Shown here in pieces: positions 17,072 through 25,789 of a DNA stretch of 64,000 nt. The translations under genes and the position numbers were made by a program. The stretch comes from Streptomyces sp. NA04227 (GTDB taxonomy: Bacteria; Actinomycetota; Actinomycetes; Streptomycetales; Streptomycetaceae), in assembly GCF_013364195.1 (NCBI RefSeq), contig NZ_CP054918.1, positions 5,383,001 to 5,447,000 of the forward strand. Direction: 5' to 3'. A model generated the notes under the pieces. It ran no database searches, had not been told where the DNA came from, and saw only the letters and a program-made list of their open reading frames with translations. How positions within the stretch are numbered: the stretch's first letter is position 1; each line of letters begins with the position of its first letter.

Positions 17072-18709
17072 ATGATGGCGGGAGTGACCCAGCCGAAGGT
17101 AAGCCGCGTCGATGCGCTGGAACTGGTCGAGTGGGCCAGGGCCGGACGCATCCGCATCCCGCAGTTCCAGCGCTCGTACGCCTGGGACGCCTCGGACGCC
17201 GAGCGACTGTTCGACAGCATCCTGCGGGGGTATCCCATCGGGAACCTGCTCATGTGGCGAAAGCCCGCGCCTGCCGGCCGGGTGACACTGGGCGAGTGGA
17301 GCGTGGACGCGGACGAGCGGTCCGACGCCCTGTGGGTCGTCGACGGTCAGCAGCGGCTCACCACGCTGATCGGCGCTCTCACTGCTTCCGAGGACACGGT
17401 GGACCGGCGTTTCCGGATCTTCTACGACCTGCAGGAGGAGAAGTTCGTCTCCGCGTCCCATGCACAGCGGCTACGTGATTCGTGGCTCCCGATGTGGATC
17501 GCTAAGGACAACCGCATTCTGATCGCCTGGCAGCGGGAACGCCCCTGGCTGACCGTGGAACAGTACGACCTCTGTGATGCGGTGAGTACAGCCCTTCGTA
17601 CGTACGAAATCCCCATGTACGAGATCGAGGGCGACGACGAGAAGGCCCTCACCGAGATCTTCGACCGGATGAACACCTTCGGGAAGGCACTCAAACGAGC
17701 CGAAATCTTTCGTGCCCTGCACTCGGCTCCGCTCGATGTGCAGCCCTCCGGACTCGACGCTCTGGGCGAGCGGGTCAACGCCCTTGAGTTTGGCACCTTC
17801 CCGCCCCAGTTGCTGATGCAGAGTGTGATGGCGGTGCGCGGCGGCAAGGTGGACCGTGACTTCAGGCAGGAGTTCAAGGACGACGAGGACCTCCACAGCG
17901 CGTTCGCGCAGACGGAGAAGGCGCTGCGCCTGGTGGTGGACTTCCTGCGCACGGACGCAGGGATTCCGCACCGCCGCCTTTTGCCGTACGCGTTGTTCAT
18001 TCCCGTACTCGCGCGCTATGCGGCCCTCTTCGGACGTCCCCGGGGGAGGGGCGCGGAACTGCTGCGGCGATGGATCTGGCGTGGCTCCGTTGTGGGAGTG
18101 GCCCCGCAGGGCAACACCGTGGGGCTGCGACGCAACGCGGGGGCGGTGGACGAGGACCCCGTGGACAGCGCCAACCGGCTCCTGGAAATGCTGCCGCCGG
18201 GCGGGGAGCGCTGGAAGCCCGACCTGTCCCAGACCGCTCTCAACCGTGCTCAGGCGAAGCTCAACGTGCTGGGGATGCTGTCCACGAAGCCCGTGCTCCT
18301 CGTCGACGTGGACCGGGCCGAGGGACATCACTACGCCGCGGGTACCCGAATCGAGCGGACAGGGCTGCTCACGGACCTTCTCAATCAGGGAGGATCACCG
18401 CTCGTCCCGGTCCTGCCGGGGGCGGAGACCATCGCGGGCAGACTGCTGCACCCCGCCGTACCTGAAGACTACGGGGCCCTGCTGTGTGACGTGACGGACG
18501 AGACCGTGCTGCGCTCCCACTGTCTGGATCCGGCCGCGGTCGAGGCTCTGCGCAGCGGCGCACCGGCCGGGTTCCTCCAGCGACGCTCGGAACTGGTGGC
18601 AGAGGCGATCGCCCGCCACGTACAGAGCATGGCCCTGTGGGGGTTCACTGATGGCCCCGAACCAGAAGACTGGTTCGCAGACGTTCCCGGAGACGCCAAT
18701 GCAGAGTGA
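17072..18709 (+). CDS. DUF262 (GmrSD N-terminal / ParB-like) protein
   Basis: This is a 545-residue protein. The DUF262 signature is complete: IPQFQRSYAWD (29-39), the nucleotide-handling VVDGQQRLTT (89-98) and the EIFDRMNTFGKAL segment (196-207). In GmrSD-type enzymes this domain hydrolyses NTP and gates a C-terminal HNH (DUF1524) nuclease that cuts modified phage DNA. Here residues 300-545 show no HNH motif, so the effector could be supplied in trans. Two ATGs (17072 and 17075) follow GGGAG; the second has better spacing. Its end overlaps the hipA-like start by 11 bases, indicating coupled translation. Confidence 0.85.
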   Translation: MMAGVTQPKVSRVDALELVEWARAGRIRIPQFQRSYAWDASDAERLFDSILRGYPIGNLLMWRKPAPAGRVTLGEWSVDADERSDALWVVDGQQRLTTLIGALTASEDTVDRRFRIFYDLQEEKFVSASHAQRLRDSWLPMWIAKDNRILIAWQRERPWLTVEQYDLCDAVSTALRTYEIPMYEIEGDDEKALTEIFDRMNTFGKALKRAEIFRALHSAPLDVQPSGLDALGERVNALEFGTFPPQLLMQSVMAVRGGKVDRDFRQEFKDDEDLHSAFAQTEKALRLVVDFLRTDAGIPHRRLLPYALFIPVLARYAALFGRPRGRGAELLRRWIWRGSVVGVAPQGNTVGLRRNAGAVDEDPVDSANRLLEMLPPGGERWKPDLSQTALNRAQAKLNVLGMLSTKPVLLVDVDRAEGHHYAAGTRIERTGLLTDLLNQGGSPLVPVLPGAETIAGRLLHPAVPEDYGALLCDVTDETVLRSHCLDPAAVEALRSGAPAGFLQRRSELVAEAIARHVQSMALWGFTDGPEPEDWFADVPGDANAE

Positions 18710-19895
18710 TGTGACCGCCTCGGTCTTCCTGCGAGACCGTCGCGTCGGGGTCCTCGGTTACCACAAGGGCAACACCTGGTTCGAGTACACGGACCTGTCC
18801 GTCGATCATCCCGTCCTCGGGCAGGGCTTTGAGCGTGATCCTCGCAAGCGCCGCACGGGCAGTGGCAGTGCACCCGAGTGGTTCGCCAATCTTCTCCCCG
18901 AACCGGGCAGTGGGCTCAGGCAGTTGGTGGCGACCGAGCTCGGCCGCCGGAGCGTGCACGACTTCGTCCTGCTCTGCCACCTTGGCGAGGACCTGCCCGG
19001 TGCCGTCCGTGTCGTCCCCGACGCCAAGCTCGACGGGCTCCCGGACCATGAGTCGACGGACAGACGCGCGCCCGACCACGAGCATGCCCTGCGTTTCTCA
19101 CTCGCGGGCGTCCAGCCCAAGTTCTCCATGCGGTACGAGGGCAAGGCCCTCGTACTGCCTGCGAGCGGGAGTGGTGGTGACTGGATCGTCAAGTTGCAGG
19201 ACCAGCGCTACCCAGACGTGCCAGCCAACGAGTACACCATGTTGCAGTGGGCCGGCCGGGCGGGGATCGAGGTCCCCGAGTCCCGTCTCGTGCCCGGCAC
19301 AGAGGTCCGGAACCTTCCTGATGCTCTGGTCCAGCCCGGGACGGACGTCCTCGCGGTCCGGCGCTTTGACCGGACGGACGACGGTCGCGTCCACCAAGAG
19401 GACTTCGCGCAGGTGCGTGAGGTATCGGCCGAAGCCAAGTACGACAAGGCCAACTACGAGGGCATCGGACGCGTGATCGGCGCGGTGTGCCCGGCCGAGG
19501 ACGGCATCGAGTACGTCCGCAGACTCGTGGCCATGGTGGTGATGGGCAATGCCGACGCTCATCTCAAGAACTGGACACTGCGCTATCCGGGGGCCGGGCA
19601 AGCACGGCTGTCCCCCGCGTACGACCTCGTCTGTGTCACCGCCTACGACGGTCCTCCCCACAAGCTCGCGCTTCCACTGAGTGGAACAACCAACAGCACG
19701 GCGATCAACGTGGAGAGTTTCCGGCGCCTGGCACCCGCTCTGGGGCTCAAGCCCGAGTTGGTCACGAAAACGGTCCAGGAGACCGCGGAGGCCCTCGCCA
19801 CGACCTGGCACGAGGTCAAAGTCCAGTGCCCGGTACCGGCTTTCGTGGTCGCCACCGTCGAGGAGCGCCTGCGGTCCCTGCCCTTGGTGTCGTGA
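18699..19895 (+). CDS. HipA-like Ser/Thr kinase
   Basis: This is a 398-residue kinase of the HipA fold. All core elements are present: FSLAGVQPK with Ser134 at the position of the E. coli autophosphorylation serine; ATP-binding Lys165 in WIVKLQ; NEYTMLQWAGRAGIEVPE; catalytic NADAHLKN (284-291, Asp286); and metal-binding Asp309 in LSPAYDL. E. coli HipA phosphorylates glutamyl-tRNA synthetase and induces dormancy; substrates of relatives differ. The ATG at 18699 has GGAG six bases upstream and lies inside the DUF262 gene. No HipB-type HTH antitoxin gene is adjacent; its place is taken by RHH-RAMA and DUF262 genes. Confidence 0.88.
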   Translation: MQSDVTASVFLRDRRVGVLGYHKGNTWFEYTDLSVDHPVLGQGFERDPRKRRTGSGSAPEWFANLLPEPGSGLRQLVATELGRRSVHDFVLLCHLGEDLPGAVRVVPDAKLDGLPDHESTDRRAPDHEHALRFSLAGVQPKFSMRYEGKALVLPASGSGGDWIVKLQDQRYPDVPANEYTMLQWAGRAGIEVPESRLVPGTEVRNLPDALVQPGTDVLAVRRFDRTDDGRVHQEDFAQVREVSAEAKYDKANYEGIGRVIGAVCPAEDGIEYVRRLVAMVVMGNADAHLKNWTLRYPGAGQARLSPAYDLVCVTAYDGPPHKLALPLSGTTNSTAINVESFRRLAPALGLKPELVTKTVQETAEALATTWHEVKVQCPVPAFVVATVEERLRSLPLVS

Positions 19896-19946
19896 ATGGC
19901 GCGACGGAATGCCGGTCACGCCACGAGGCAGTGACTGCCTTTCACG

Positions 19947-20188
19947 GCGATTCACCTTCTCCTATGCGTTTCTGACAGGGCGTCTACTGTTGCCTGCGCA
20001 CCGGTTCGTGGCCGTGAAGGGACTGATCGGCTTGGGTACCGGAACGCGATGACCTCCGGTACCCAGGCCGCGGCGATGCAGCGGGCGCGTTGGGAGGCGG
20101 AGGCGATCGCCAAGATCGAGCACCAGAACGTAGTGACGGTCCACGACCAGGTGGAAACCGACAACCAGGTCTGGATCGTGATGAAATG
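19947..20188 (+). pseudogene. Remnant of a Ser/Thr kinase gene (partial copy of the gene at 26987)
   Basis: Two blocks match the complete kinase gene downstream. Block 19947-19993 aligns with 26913-26959, the upstream region of that gene (42 of 47 bases by eye). Block 20001-20185 aligns with 27241-27418, coding from the invariant-lysine strand (RFVAVKGL) to QVWIVMK. The 281 bases between them in the complete gene are absent here. An 8-base length difference shifts the frame and creates a stop. The match ends exactly where the neighbouring GntR gene stops. It cannot make a kinase. Confidence 0.8.
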
Positions 20189-20914
20189 CTACGAGGCGGG
20201 GTTGTCGCCCTCCGGTTCCGGCTTGTGGATGAGGACGTCCAGATCGGCGGCCGACTGGATGAGCAGCCGCCGCGTGGCGTCCTCGGCGGCGTCCGGGGCA
20301 CGGTCGCGTACGGCGTGCATGATGGCCCGGTGCGGGGGCACCGGATCGTCGTAGCCGCCGGTGCTGTGCACGAGGTGGTCGCGGACGCGCAGCCCGGCCT
20401 CGATCACCACGGACATCCTGGTGAGGAGTTCGTTGTGCGCGGCGGTGAGCAGCGCTCGGTGGAAGGCCACGTCCGCCTCCACCGCCGCCTCGATGTCGGT
20501 GCCCGCCTCTCCCATCGCCACCAGTGCGTCCGCCATCGCCGCGAGGTCGCTCTCGTCGTGGCGTTCGGCGGCCAGGCGGGCGGCGGCCGGTTCCACGATC
20601 AGCCGGACCTCGCCGACATTGGCCAGGAAGTCGCTGTCGGCCGCCCGTGCGCGCTGCCAGCGCAGCAGGTCGCTGTCCAGAAGGTTCCAGTCCGCCCGGG
20701 GCCGGACGAACGTGCCGCGTTTCTGCCGGGAGTCGATGAGGCCCTTGGAGGCCAGCACCCGCAGCGCCTCGCGCAACACGGTCTTGCTGACCTCCAGTTC
20801 CCGCTCCAGACGGTCCGGGTAGAGGGAGCCGCCCGGCGCGTAGGTGCCGGCGACGATGCGCTGGCCGAGGACGTCGACGATCTGCTGGTGCAGTCCCCGT
20901 GCCGACCGGTTCAT
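20189..20914 (-). CDS. GntR/FCD-family transcriptional regulator
   Basis: This is a 241-residue FadR-type repressor. The N-terminal winged helix has YPDRLERELEVSKTVLREAL and KRGTFVRPR (about 32-75). The C-terminal all-helical FCD ligand domain has metal-site-like residues in EPAAARLAAERH, DVAFHRALLTAAHN and PHRAIMHAV. Such proteins sense sugar acids, carboxylates or similar metabolites. The ATG has GAGGAGG upstream. It is divergent from an AraF-like sugar transporter operon and is the obvious candidate to regulate it. Its stop codon abuts the kinase remnant. Confidence 0.88.
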   Translation of the reverse strand: MNRSARGLHQQIVDVLGQRIVAGTYAPGGSLYPDRLERELEVSKTVLREALRVLASKGLIDSRQKRGTFVRPRADWNLLDSDLLRWQRARAADSDFLANVGEVRLIVEPAAARLAAERHDESDLAAMADALVAMGEAGTDIEAAVEADVAFHRALLTAAHNELLTRMSVVIEAGLRVRDHLVHSTGGYDDPVPPHRAIMHAVRDRAPDAAEDATRRLLIQSAADLDVLIHKPEPEGDNPAS

Positions 20915-20979
20915 GGCGGGTTCCTCCTCGCCGCGCCTCGCCGTTGGCGGCTACCCGGCGCGGAAGATCGCTGTGCTTG

Positions 20980-21060
20980 TCATGAGGAAGCTTTGGGGAC
21001 GGACCAACCGCCGTCCAACGCGGGGGTGATGCCTGCGACGTACGAGGCATCCGAGGGCGC
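20980..21060 (-). pseudogene. C-terminal remnant of a short-chain dehydrogenase gene
   Basis: Read on the minus strand this stretch encodes SDASYVAGITPALDGGW followed by SVPKASS and a TGA. This is the usual C-terminal end of SDR sugar or alcohol dehydrogenases (xxSYVTG...xDGG). No upstream part of such a gene exists; a GC hairpin begins at about 21059 and the next genes are unrelated. The remnant lies just upstream of the GntR gene on the same strand, so a former SDR-gntR arrangement is likely. Confidence 0.65.
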
Positions 21061-21122
21061 CGGGGCTGTCCGGCCCCGGCATGGCGCACACCGTACCGCT
21101 GGGCATTAATTATGCAAACATC

Positions 21123-21151
21123 TTGACACCGAGTGTCCTGGCTCACAGGAT
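21123..21151 (+). promoter_or_regulatory. Promoter of the sugar ABC transporter operon
   Basis: TTGACA (21123-21128) and CAGGAT (21146-21151), 17 bases apart, match the major vegetative promoter pattern closely. The small palindrome GACACCGAGTGTC overlaps the -35 end, and an AT-rich patch (ATTAATTATGCAAAC) lies just upstream; either could be the GntR-protein operator. Confidence 0.65.
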
Positions 21152-21349
21152 TTCGGCGCAGGGCGTGACCTGCCTCGCCCCGTGTGCCCTCTCCGTGATC
21201 TCGCGCCGCCCGGAGCGGACAGCGCAACTCCCGTACGGCTACGGGCACTTGAGCTCTCGTGCGCCCGGCCGTGCCGCCAGTGCACCAGCGCCACGCCGTC
21301 GTGTGGCGGAACCGCCTTCTCCGCTCGCCACCCATTTTCTGGAGCCGTC

Positions 21350-22393
21350 ATGCCCAGCACCACGCACCGCCGAACTCTGGCCACCGCCCTCGGACTTGTG
21401 CTCCTCGTGGGTGCGAGTACGGCGTGCTCCTCCGGCAAGGAAGAGGTCAAGGACGACAGCGTCGACAAGGTCGAGGGCAAGATCTCCCTGACCTACCTTC
21501 AGAAGCAGGGCGACCAGGAGTACTTCATCGGCGAGGCCGCCGGGGCCAAGGCGAGGGCCAAGAAGCTCGGCATCGGGCTCAAGGTGGTCAACCTCGGCAA
21601 CGACGCCAACAAGACCGTCAGCGAAGTGCAGTCCGCCGTCGCGCAGAAGACCAACGGCGTCATCATCGTCGTGCCCGACCCGGCCGTCGGACCGCAGGTC
21701 GTCCAGACCGTCAGAAGCGCGGACGTGGCCCTGCTCACCTCCGACGACCAGATCTGTTCCACCGGCCCCGACCCCGTCGACTGCAAGGAAGCGGACCTGG
21801 TGCCGCGGATCGGCTTCAGCGGCGAGCAGATGGGCACCGAGGTCGGCAAGCGCGCGGCCGAGGAGTTCGAGAAGGCGGGCTTCGATCCGGCCGACACGCG
21901 CGTGGTCTCCGCCTGGAAGCAGGACGTCACGGTCTGCGGGGACCGGGTGAAGGCGGCCAAGAAGGCCTTCGACGCCGCGGTACCGGGCGTGAAGACGATC
22001 AATGTGCCCACGGACAACACCCCCACCGGCGCCCAGGACAAGATCGCCGCGACCGTCACCGCCAACTCCAAGGTCAAGCACTGGGTGGTGTGGGGCTGCA
22101 ACGACGAGAACGTCATGGGCGGCGTCACCGCCCTGCAGAACTCCGGCGTCAAGCCCGCCGACGTGGTCGGTGTCGGCCTCGGCGGCTACCTGGCCTGCAA
22201 GGAGTGGCAGACCGACAAGCCCTCGGGCATGAAGGCGGCCCTGTTCATCAACGGCAAGGACGTCGGCGCGCTGGCCGTCCAGACGATGTACGACAAGCTC
22301 AAGAACGGCAAGGACTTCCCCAAGGAGGCCTTCGCCCCGACCACCATGGTCGACCCCAAGAACTGGAAGTCCTCGGGCCTCACGTGCAGTTGA
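21350..22393 (+). CDS. AraF-like sugar-binding lipoprotein of an ABC transporter
   Basis: This is a 347-residue extracytoplasmic binding protein. The signal peptide ends in the lipobox LVGASTAC, so it is lipid-anchored. The mature part is a type I periplasmic-binding fold. The segment KHWVVWGCNDENVMGGVTAL and the following VVGVGLGGYLACKEW resemble E. coli AraF, pointing to L-arabinose or a related sugar. ATG with TCTGGAG upstream. First gene of a three-gene operon with ATPase and permease. Confidence 0.85.
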   Translation: MPSTTHRRTLATALGLVLLVGASTACSSGKEEVKDDSVDKVEGKISLTYLQKQGDQEYFIGEAAGAKARAKKLGIGLKVVNLGNDANKTVSEVQSAVAQKTNGVIIVVPDPAVGPQVVQTVRSADVALLTSDDQICSTGPDPVDCKEADLVPRIGFSGEQMGTEVGKRAAEEFEKAGFDPADTRVVSAWKQDVTVCGDRVKAAKKAFDAAVPGVKTINVPTDNTPTGAQDKIAATVTANSKVKHWVVWGCNDENVMGGVTALQNSGVKPADVVGVGLGGYLACKEWQTDKPSGMKAALFINGKDVGALAVQTMYDKLKNGKDFPKEAFAPTTMVDPKNWKSSGLTCS

Positions 22394-22498
22394 CCCCCGC
22401 TCCCCGGCGTCGGCACCCACCCGAGACCCCGCGTGCGCGTGCCGGCGCCGGATCCCTTCGACCAGCTTCCCCGCCGACGCGTCCGAGGTGACCTCACG

Positions 22499-24088
22499 AT
22501 GAGCGCAGTCCCCCCTTCCGACTCGGGCCGGCAGCCGCCGGACGCGCCCGGCCCGCCGCAGGCGGCTGCCCTAGGTGTCGCCGGGGTCACCAAACGCTTC
22601 GGCGCCGTACAGGCCCTGACCGGCGTCACCCTCGACTTCCCCGCCGGACAGGTCACGGCCCTGATGGGGGAGAACGGCGCGGGCAAGTCCACCCTGCTGA
22701 AGATCCTCACCGGCGACCACCAGCCCACCGAGGGAACGGTACGGATCGACGGCGAGGCCCTCACGCTCGCCTCGCCCGCCGACGCGCGCGCCGCGGGCAT
22801 CCGGATCATCCCGCAGGAACCGGAGATCATCCCGCACATCTCGGTCGCCGAGAACGTCTACTCCGGCGCCCTGCCCCGTAAGTTCGGCCGGATCCTGGAC
22901 CGGGCCGAACTGCGCCGCCGGATCGAGGCCGACCTTGAGCGACTCGGCTTCGCCGACGTCCTCGACCCGGACCTGCTCGGCTCCCGGCTCACCCCGGCCC
23001 AGCGTCAACTGGTCGAGATCATGCGCGCGTTGACCGGTACCTCCAAGGCGCGGCTCATCGCCTTCGACGAGCCCACCTCCTCGCTCTCCGAGGGGGAGGT
23101 GGAGGCGCTCTTCACACTGATCCGCCGCCTGCGCGCGCAGGGCATCGCCGTGGTCTACGTCTCCCACCGCATGCAGGAGATCTTCCGGCTCGCCGACCGC
23201 ATCGCGGTACTGCGCGACGGGGCCCTGGTCGGCGTACAGGAGGCGAGCGCCACGAACGAGGGCGAGCTGGTGCGGATGATGGTCGGACGGGACCTGTCGA
23301 CCATGTTCGTACGACAACGGGTGGCCACCGACCGCCTCGTACTCGACGTCGAGAACCTCACCACCGACGACGTCACCGGCATCAGCCTCCAGGTGCACGC
23401 CGGGGAGGTGGTCGGGCTCGCGGGTCTGATCGGCGCGGGCCGCTCCGAACTGGCCCTGGCCCTGGCCGGGGACCTGCCCGTGCACAGTGGCAGCGTCACC
23501 CTCGACGGCGTCGAACTGCCGCCGGGCAGACCCGCGGCGGCGATCCGGGCCGGGCTCGGACTCGCCCCCGAGGAACGCAAGGCGCAGGCGCTGTTCCTGC
23601 GTCAGTCGGTCCGCGAGAACACCTCCCTCGTCGTCCTCGACCGGCTGCGCCGCCTGCGGTTCGTCAGGCGGGCCGAGGAACGCGCCCTGGCCGAGGAGTA
23701 CGTGGACCGCCTGCGGGTGCGCACGCCGTCGATCAACCACGAGGTGCGCAAACTCTCCGGCGGCAACCAGCAGAAGGTCGTACTCGCCCGCTGGCTCGCG
23801 CACCGGCCGAAGGTGCTCATCCTCGACGAGCCCACCCGCGGCATCGACGTGGGAGCGAAGGCGGAGATCTACCAGATCATCGCCGACCTCGCCGCGGACG
23901 GCGTGGCCGTCCTTGTGATCTCCTCCGAACTCCCCGAGCTTCTCGGCCTCGCCGACCGCGTACTGGTCATGCAGGGCGGCCGGATCACCGGCGAACTCGG
24001 CCACCGGGAAGCCACCGAAGAGTCCATCCTCGCCCTCGCCATGGCCGACGACATCGCCGGCGCCAGTGCCTCTGGAGCAACCTCATGA
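22499..24088 (+). CDS. Sugar ABC transporter ATPase, two ATP-binding domains (AraG-like)
   Basis: This is a 529-residue fusion of two ABC domains. The first has Walker A GENGAGKSTLLK, a diverged signature region (LTPAQRQLVEI) and IAFDEPTSSL. The second has a degenerate Walker A (GLIGAGRSELALAL), signature LSGGNQQKVVLARWL and LILDEPTRGIDVG. This asymmetry is normal for RbsA/AraG/XylG-type ATPases. It starts about 105 bases after the binding-protein gene with GAGGTGA upstream. The permease gene overlaps its stop (ATGA). Confidence 0.92.
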   Translation: MSAVPPSDSGRQPPDAPGPPQAAALGVAGVTKRFGAVQALTGVTLDFPAGQVTALMGENGAGKSTLLKILTGDHQPTEGTVRIDGEALTLASPADARAAGIRIIPQEPEIIPHISVAENVYSGALPRKFGRILDRAELRRRIEADLERLGFADVLDPDLLGSRLTPAQRQLVEIMRALTGTSKARLIAFDEPTSSLSEGEVEALFTLIRRLRAQGIAVVYVSHRMQEIFRLADRIAVLRDGALVGVQEASATNEGELVRMMVGRDLSTMFVRQRVATDRLVLDVENLTTDDVTGISLQVHAGEVVGLAGLIGAGRSELALALAGDLPVHSGSVTLDGVELPPGRPAAAIRAGLGLAPEERKAQALFLRQSVRENTSLVVLDRLRRLRFVRRAEERALAEEYVDRLRVRTPSINHEVRKLSGGNQQKVVLARWLAHRPKVLILDEPTRGIDVGAKAEIYQIIADLAADGVAVLVISSELPELLGLADRVLVMQGGRITGELGHREATEESILALAMADDIAGASASGATS

Positions 24089-25119
24089 CCAGCACCACGA
24101 CCACCGCCGACCCGAAGGGGGGCGCCGAGGAGCCGCGACGCTCGCGCGGCCGCCGCGCCCTCGCCGGTCTCGACAGCCAGAACATCAGCCTCGTCGGAGC
24201 CCTCGCCGTCGTGCTCGTCCTGTTCGGCCTGCTCAACGACAACTATCTGAGCTGGTCCAACATGCAGGTGATCGCGGAGGCGGCCACCATCACCGGACTG
24301 CTGGCGATCGTGCAGACCGTGGTCATCATCTGCGCCGGACTGGACATCTCGGTCGGCTCGCAGGTCGGCGTCGCCTCCGTGGTCAGCGCCATGGTGTTCA
24401 CCAGTACCGGCTCCAACGCCTTCCTCGGCATGGCCGCGGCCGTCGGCGTCGGCCTGCTCGTAGGTCTCGTCAACGGCCTGGTCATCGTCTACGGCAGGGT
24501 CAACCCGACGATCGCCACCCTCGCGGGTCTGGCGGCCTACAAGGGGCTCGCCCAACTCCTGTCCGACGGACGGGCGCAGGGCTATGTCCTCAACGACGAC
24601 ACCTTCATCTTCCTCGGCCGCGGAAAGATCGCCGGACTGCCGGTCATGGTCTGGATCCTGATCGTCGTCGCGCTCGCCGTGCACCTGCTGCTCAAGTACA
24701 CCGACATCGGCCGCAACCTGTACGCCATCGGCGGCAACGACACCGCCGCCCGCCTCGCCGGAATCAAGATCAACAAGTATCTGATCTGCGTCTACGCCCT
24801 GATCGGGGTGGTGGCCGCGATCGCGGGCATCCTGCTGACCGCGCGTACCGGATCGGGTCAGCCGGTCTCCGGCAGCGAGGGCCTGGAGCTCAAGGCGATC
24901 ACCGCCGCGGCACTCGGCGGCGCCGCACTCAAGGGCGGCAAGGGCGGCATCGGCGGCACCCTCCTGGCCGTCGCCCTCCTCGGCTGCCTGGAAAACGGAC
25001 TCACCGTCCAGGGCATCAACACCTTCTGGCAGAACGTCGCCCAGGGCGCCCTGCTCGTCGCCGCCGTCGTGATCCAGCAGCGGCGCAGTGGGGAGCGGGC
25101 CATCGGGTTGCCGCACTGA
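24085..25119 (+). CDS. Sugar ABC transporter permease (AraH/RbsC-like)
   Basis: This 344-residue membrane protein has about eight to ten hydrophobic segments from residue 36 onward. Family motifs include ITGLLAIVQTVVIICAGLDISVGS and GRNLYAIGGNDTAARLAGI, the cytoplasmic loop that contacts the ATPase. The GSGQPVSGSEGLELKAITAA segment is also typical. It is coupled to the ATPase gene by a four-base overlap. It completes an AraFGH-like importer for a pentose or related sugar. Confidence 0.92.
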   Translation: MTSTTTTADPKGGAEEPRRSRGRRALAGLDSQNISLVGALAVVLVLFGLLNDNYLSWSNMQVIAEAATITGLLAIVQTVVIICAGLDISVGSQVGVASVVSAMVFTSTGSNAFLGMAAAVGVGLLVGLVNGLVIVYGRVNPTIATLAGLAAYKGLAQLLSDGRAQGYVLNDDTFIFLGRGKIAGLPVMVWILIVVALAVHLLLKYTDIGRNLYAIGGNDTAARLAGIKINKYLICVYALIGVVAAIAGILLTARTGSGQPVSGSEGLELKAITAAALGGAALKGGKGGIGGTLLAVALLGCLENGLTVQGINTFWQNVAQGALLVAAVVIQQRRSGERAIGLPH

Positions 25120-25218
25120 GACGGGGCGTACCGGGGCGTTCGTCCCGAGCCGGGTCGTACTGAGCGGTCGTACCGTGCCGGGGCGGGCGGCTGCTTCCGG
25201 ACAGTCGCCCGCCCGCTC

Positions 25219-25614
25219 TCACGCGACGGCGGTCCCCTCCAGCTCGACCATCTGGCCGGGGACCGCCAGTCGCGTCACCTCGACCATGGTGGTGGCCGGC
25301 GCGACCCCGGCGGCGCCGAGTCGTCCCGCGAGTACGCCGTAATGCCGCAGCAGCAGATCGACGTCGGTCGTGTAGACGCCCAGCCGGACCAGGTTCGCGA
25401 GCGACATACCGGCCTCGGCGAGCACGGCCTCGACGTTGTCGACGCTCAGCGCCAACTGCCCCGCCATATCGCCCTCGTGCTCGGGCCTGCCCTCGCTGTT
25501 CATCGCGGTCTGCCCCGAGACGTACAGGGTCCGTGCGTGCCCGGAGACCACCTCGCCCTGGTTGAAGCCCAGGTCCACCGACCACGTCACCGGGTTGATC
25601 GCAGTGCGTTGCAT
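25219..25614 (-). CDS. RidA-family (YjgF/UK114) protein
   Basis: This is a 131-residue small trimeric enzyme type. RidA proteins hydrolyse reactive enamine/imine intermediates released by PLP enzymes. The segments HARTLYVSGQTAMNSEGRP, LVRLGVYTTDVD and PATTMVEVTRLAVPGQMVELEG match the family. Whether the key Arg of true RidA is kept is hard to judge here; PATTMVEV lacks the usual Arg just before it (PAR-S/T), so this may be an Rid subfamily member with another role. ATG with GGAG upstream. Divergent from the WYL regulator, its likely controller. Confidence 0.88.
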   Translation of the reverse strand: MQRTAINPVTWSVDLGFNQGEVVSGHARTLYVSGQTAMNSEGRPEHEGDMAGQLALSVDNVEAVLAEAGMSLANLVRLGVYTTDVDLLLRHYGVLAGRLGAAGVAPATTMVEVTRLAVPGQMVELEGTAVA

Positions 25615-25789
25615 CGCCGCTCGCTCCGTTCGGTTCACTGACAGTGCATGCGCCCAACAGCCGTGTGGCCAGCGGGCTTTGACGTCGTGTGCTCGACGTC
25701 CTGGGCAGGAGCCTCGCAAGGAATCACGACATCCTCTGTCAGGTATCGCCGCCGGATTTCGCCGCCAGGTGTCTCGGTAGGGTTTTCGT

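Noticed and set aside
21239..22420. Long minus-strand frame opposite the sugar-binding lipoprotein
   Set aside because: Shadow of the real gene: no motif, composition dominated by Gly/Val/Asp as expected from the complement.
22571..24004. Long minus-strand frame opposite the sugar ABC ATPase
   Set aside because: Mirror of a strongly conserved ABC ATPase; no independent coding evidence.
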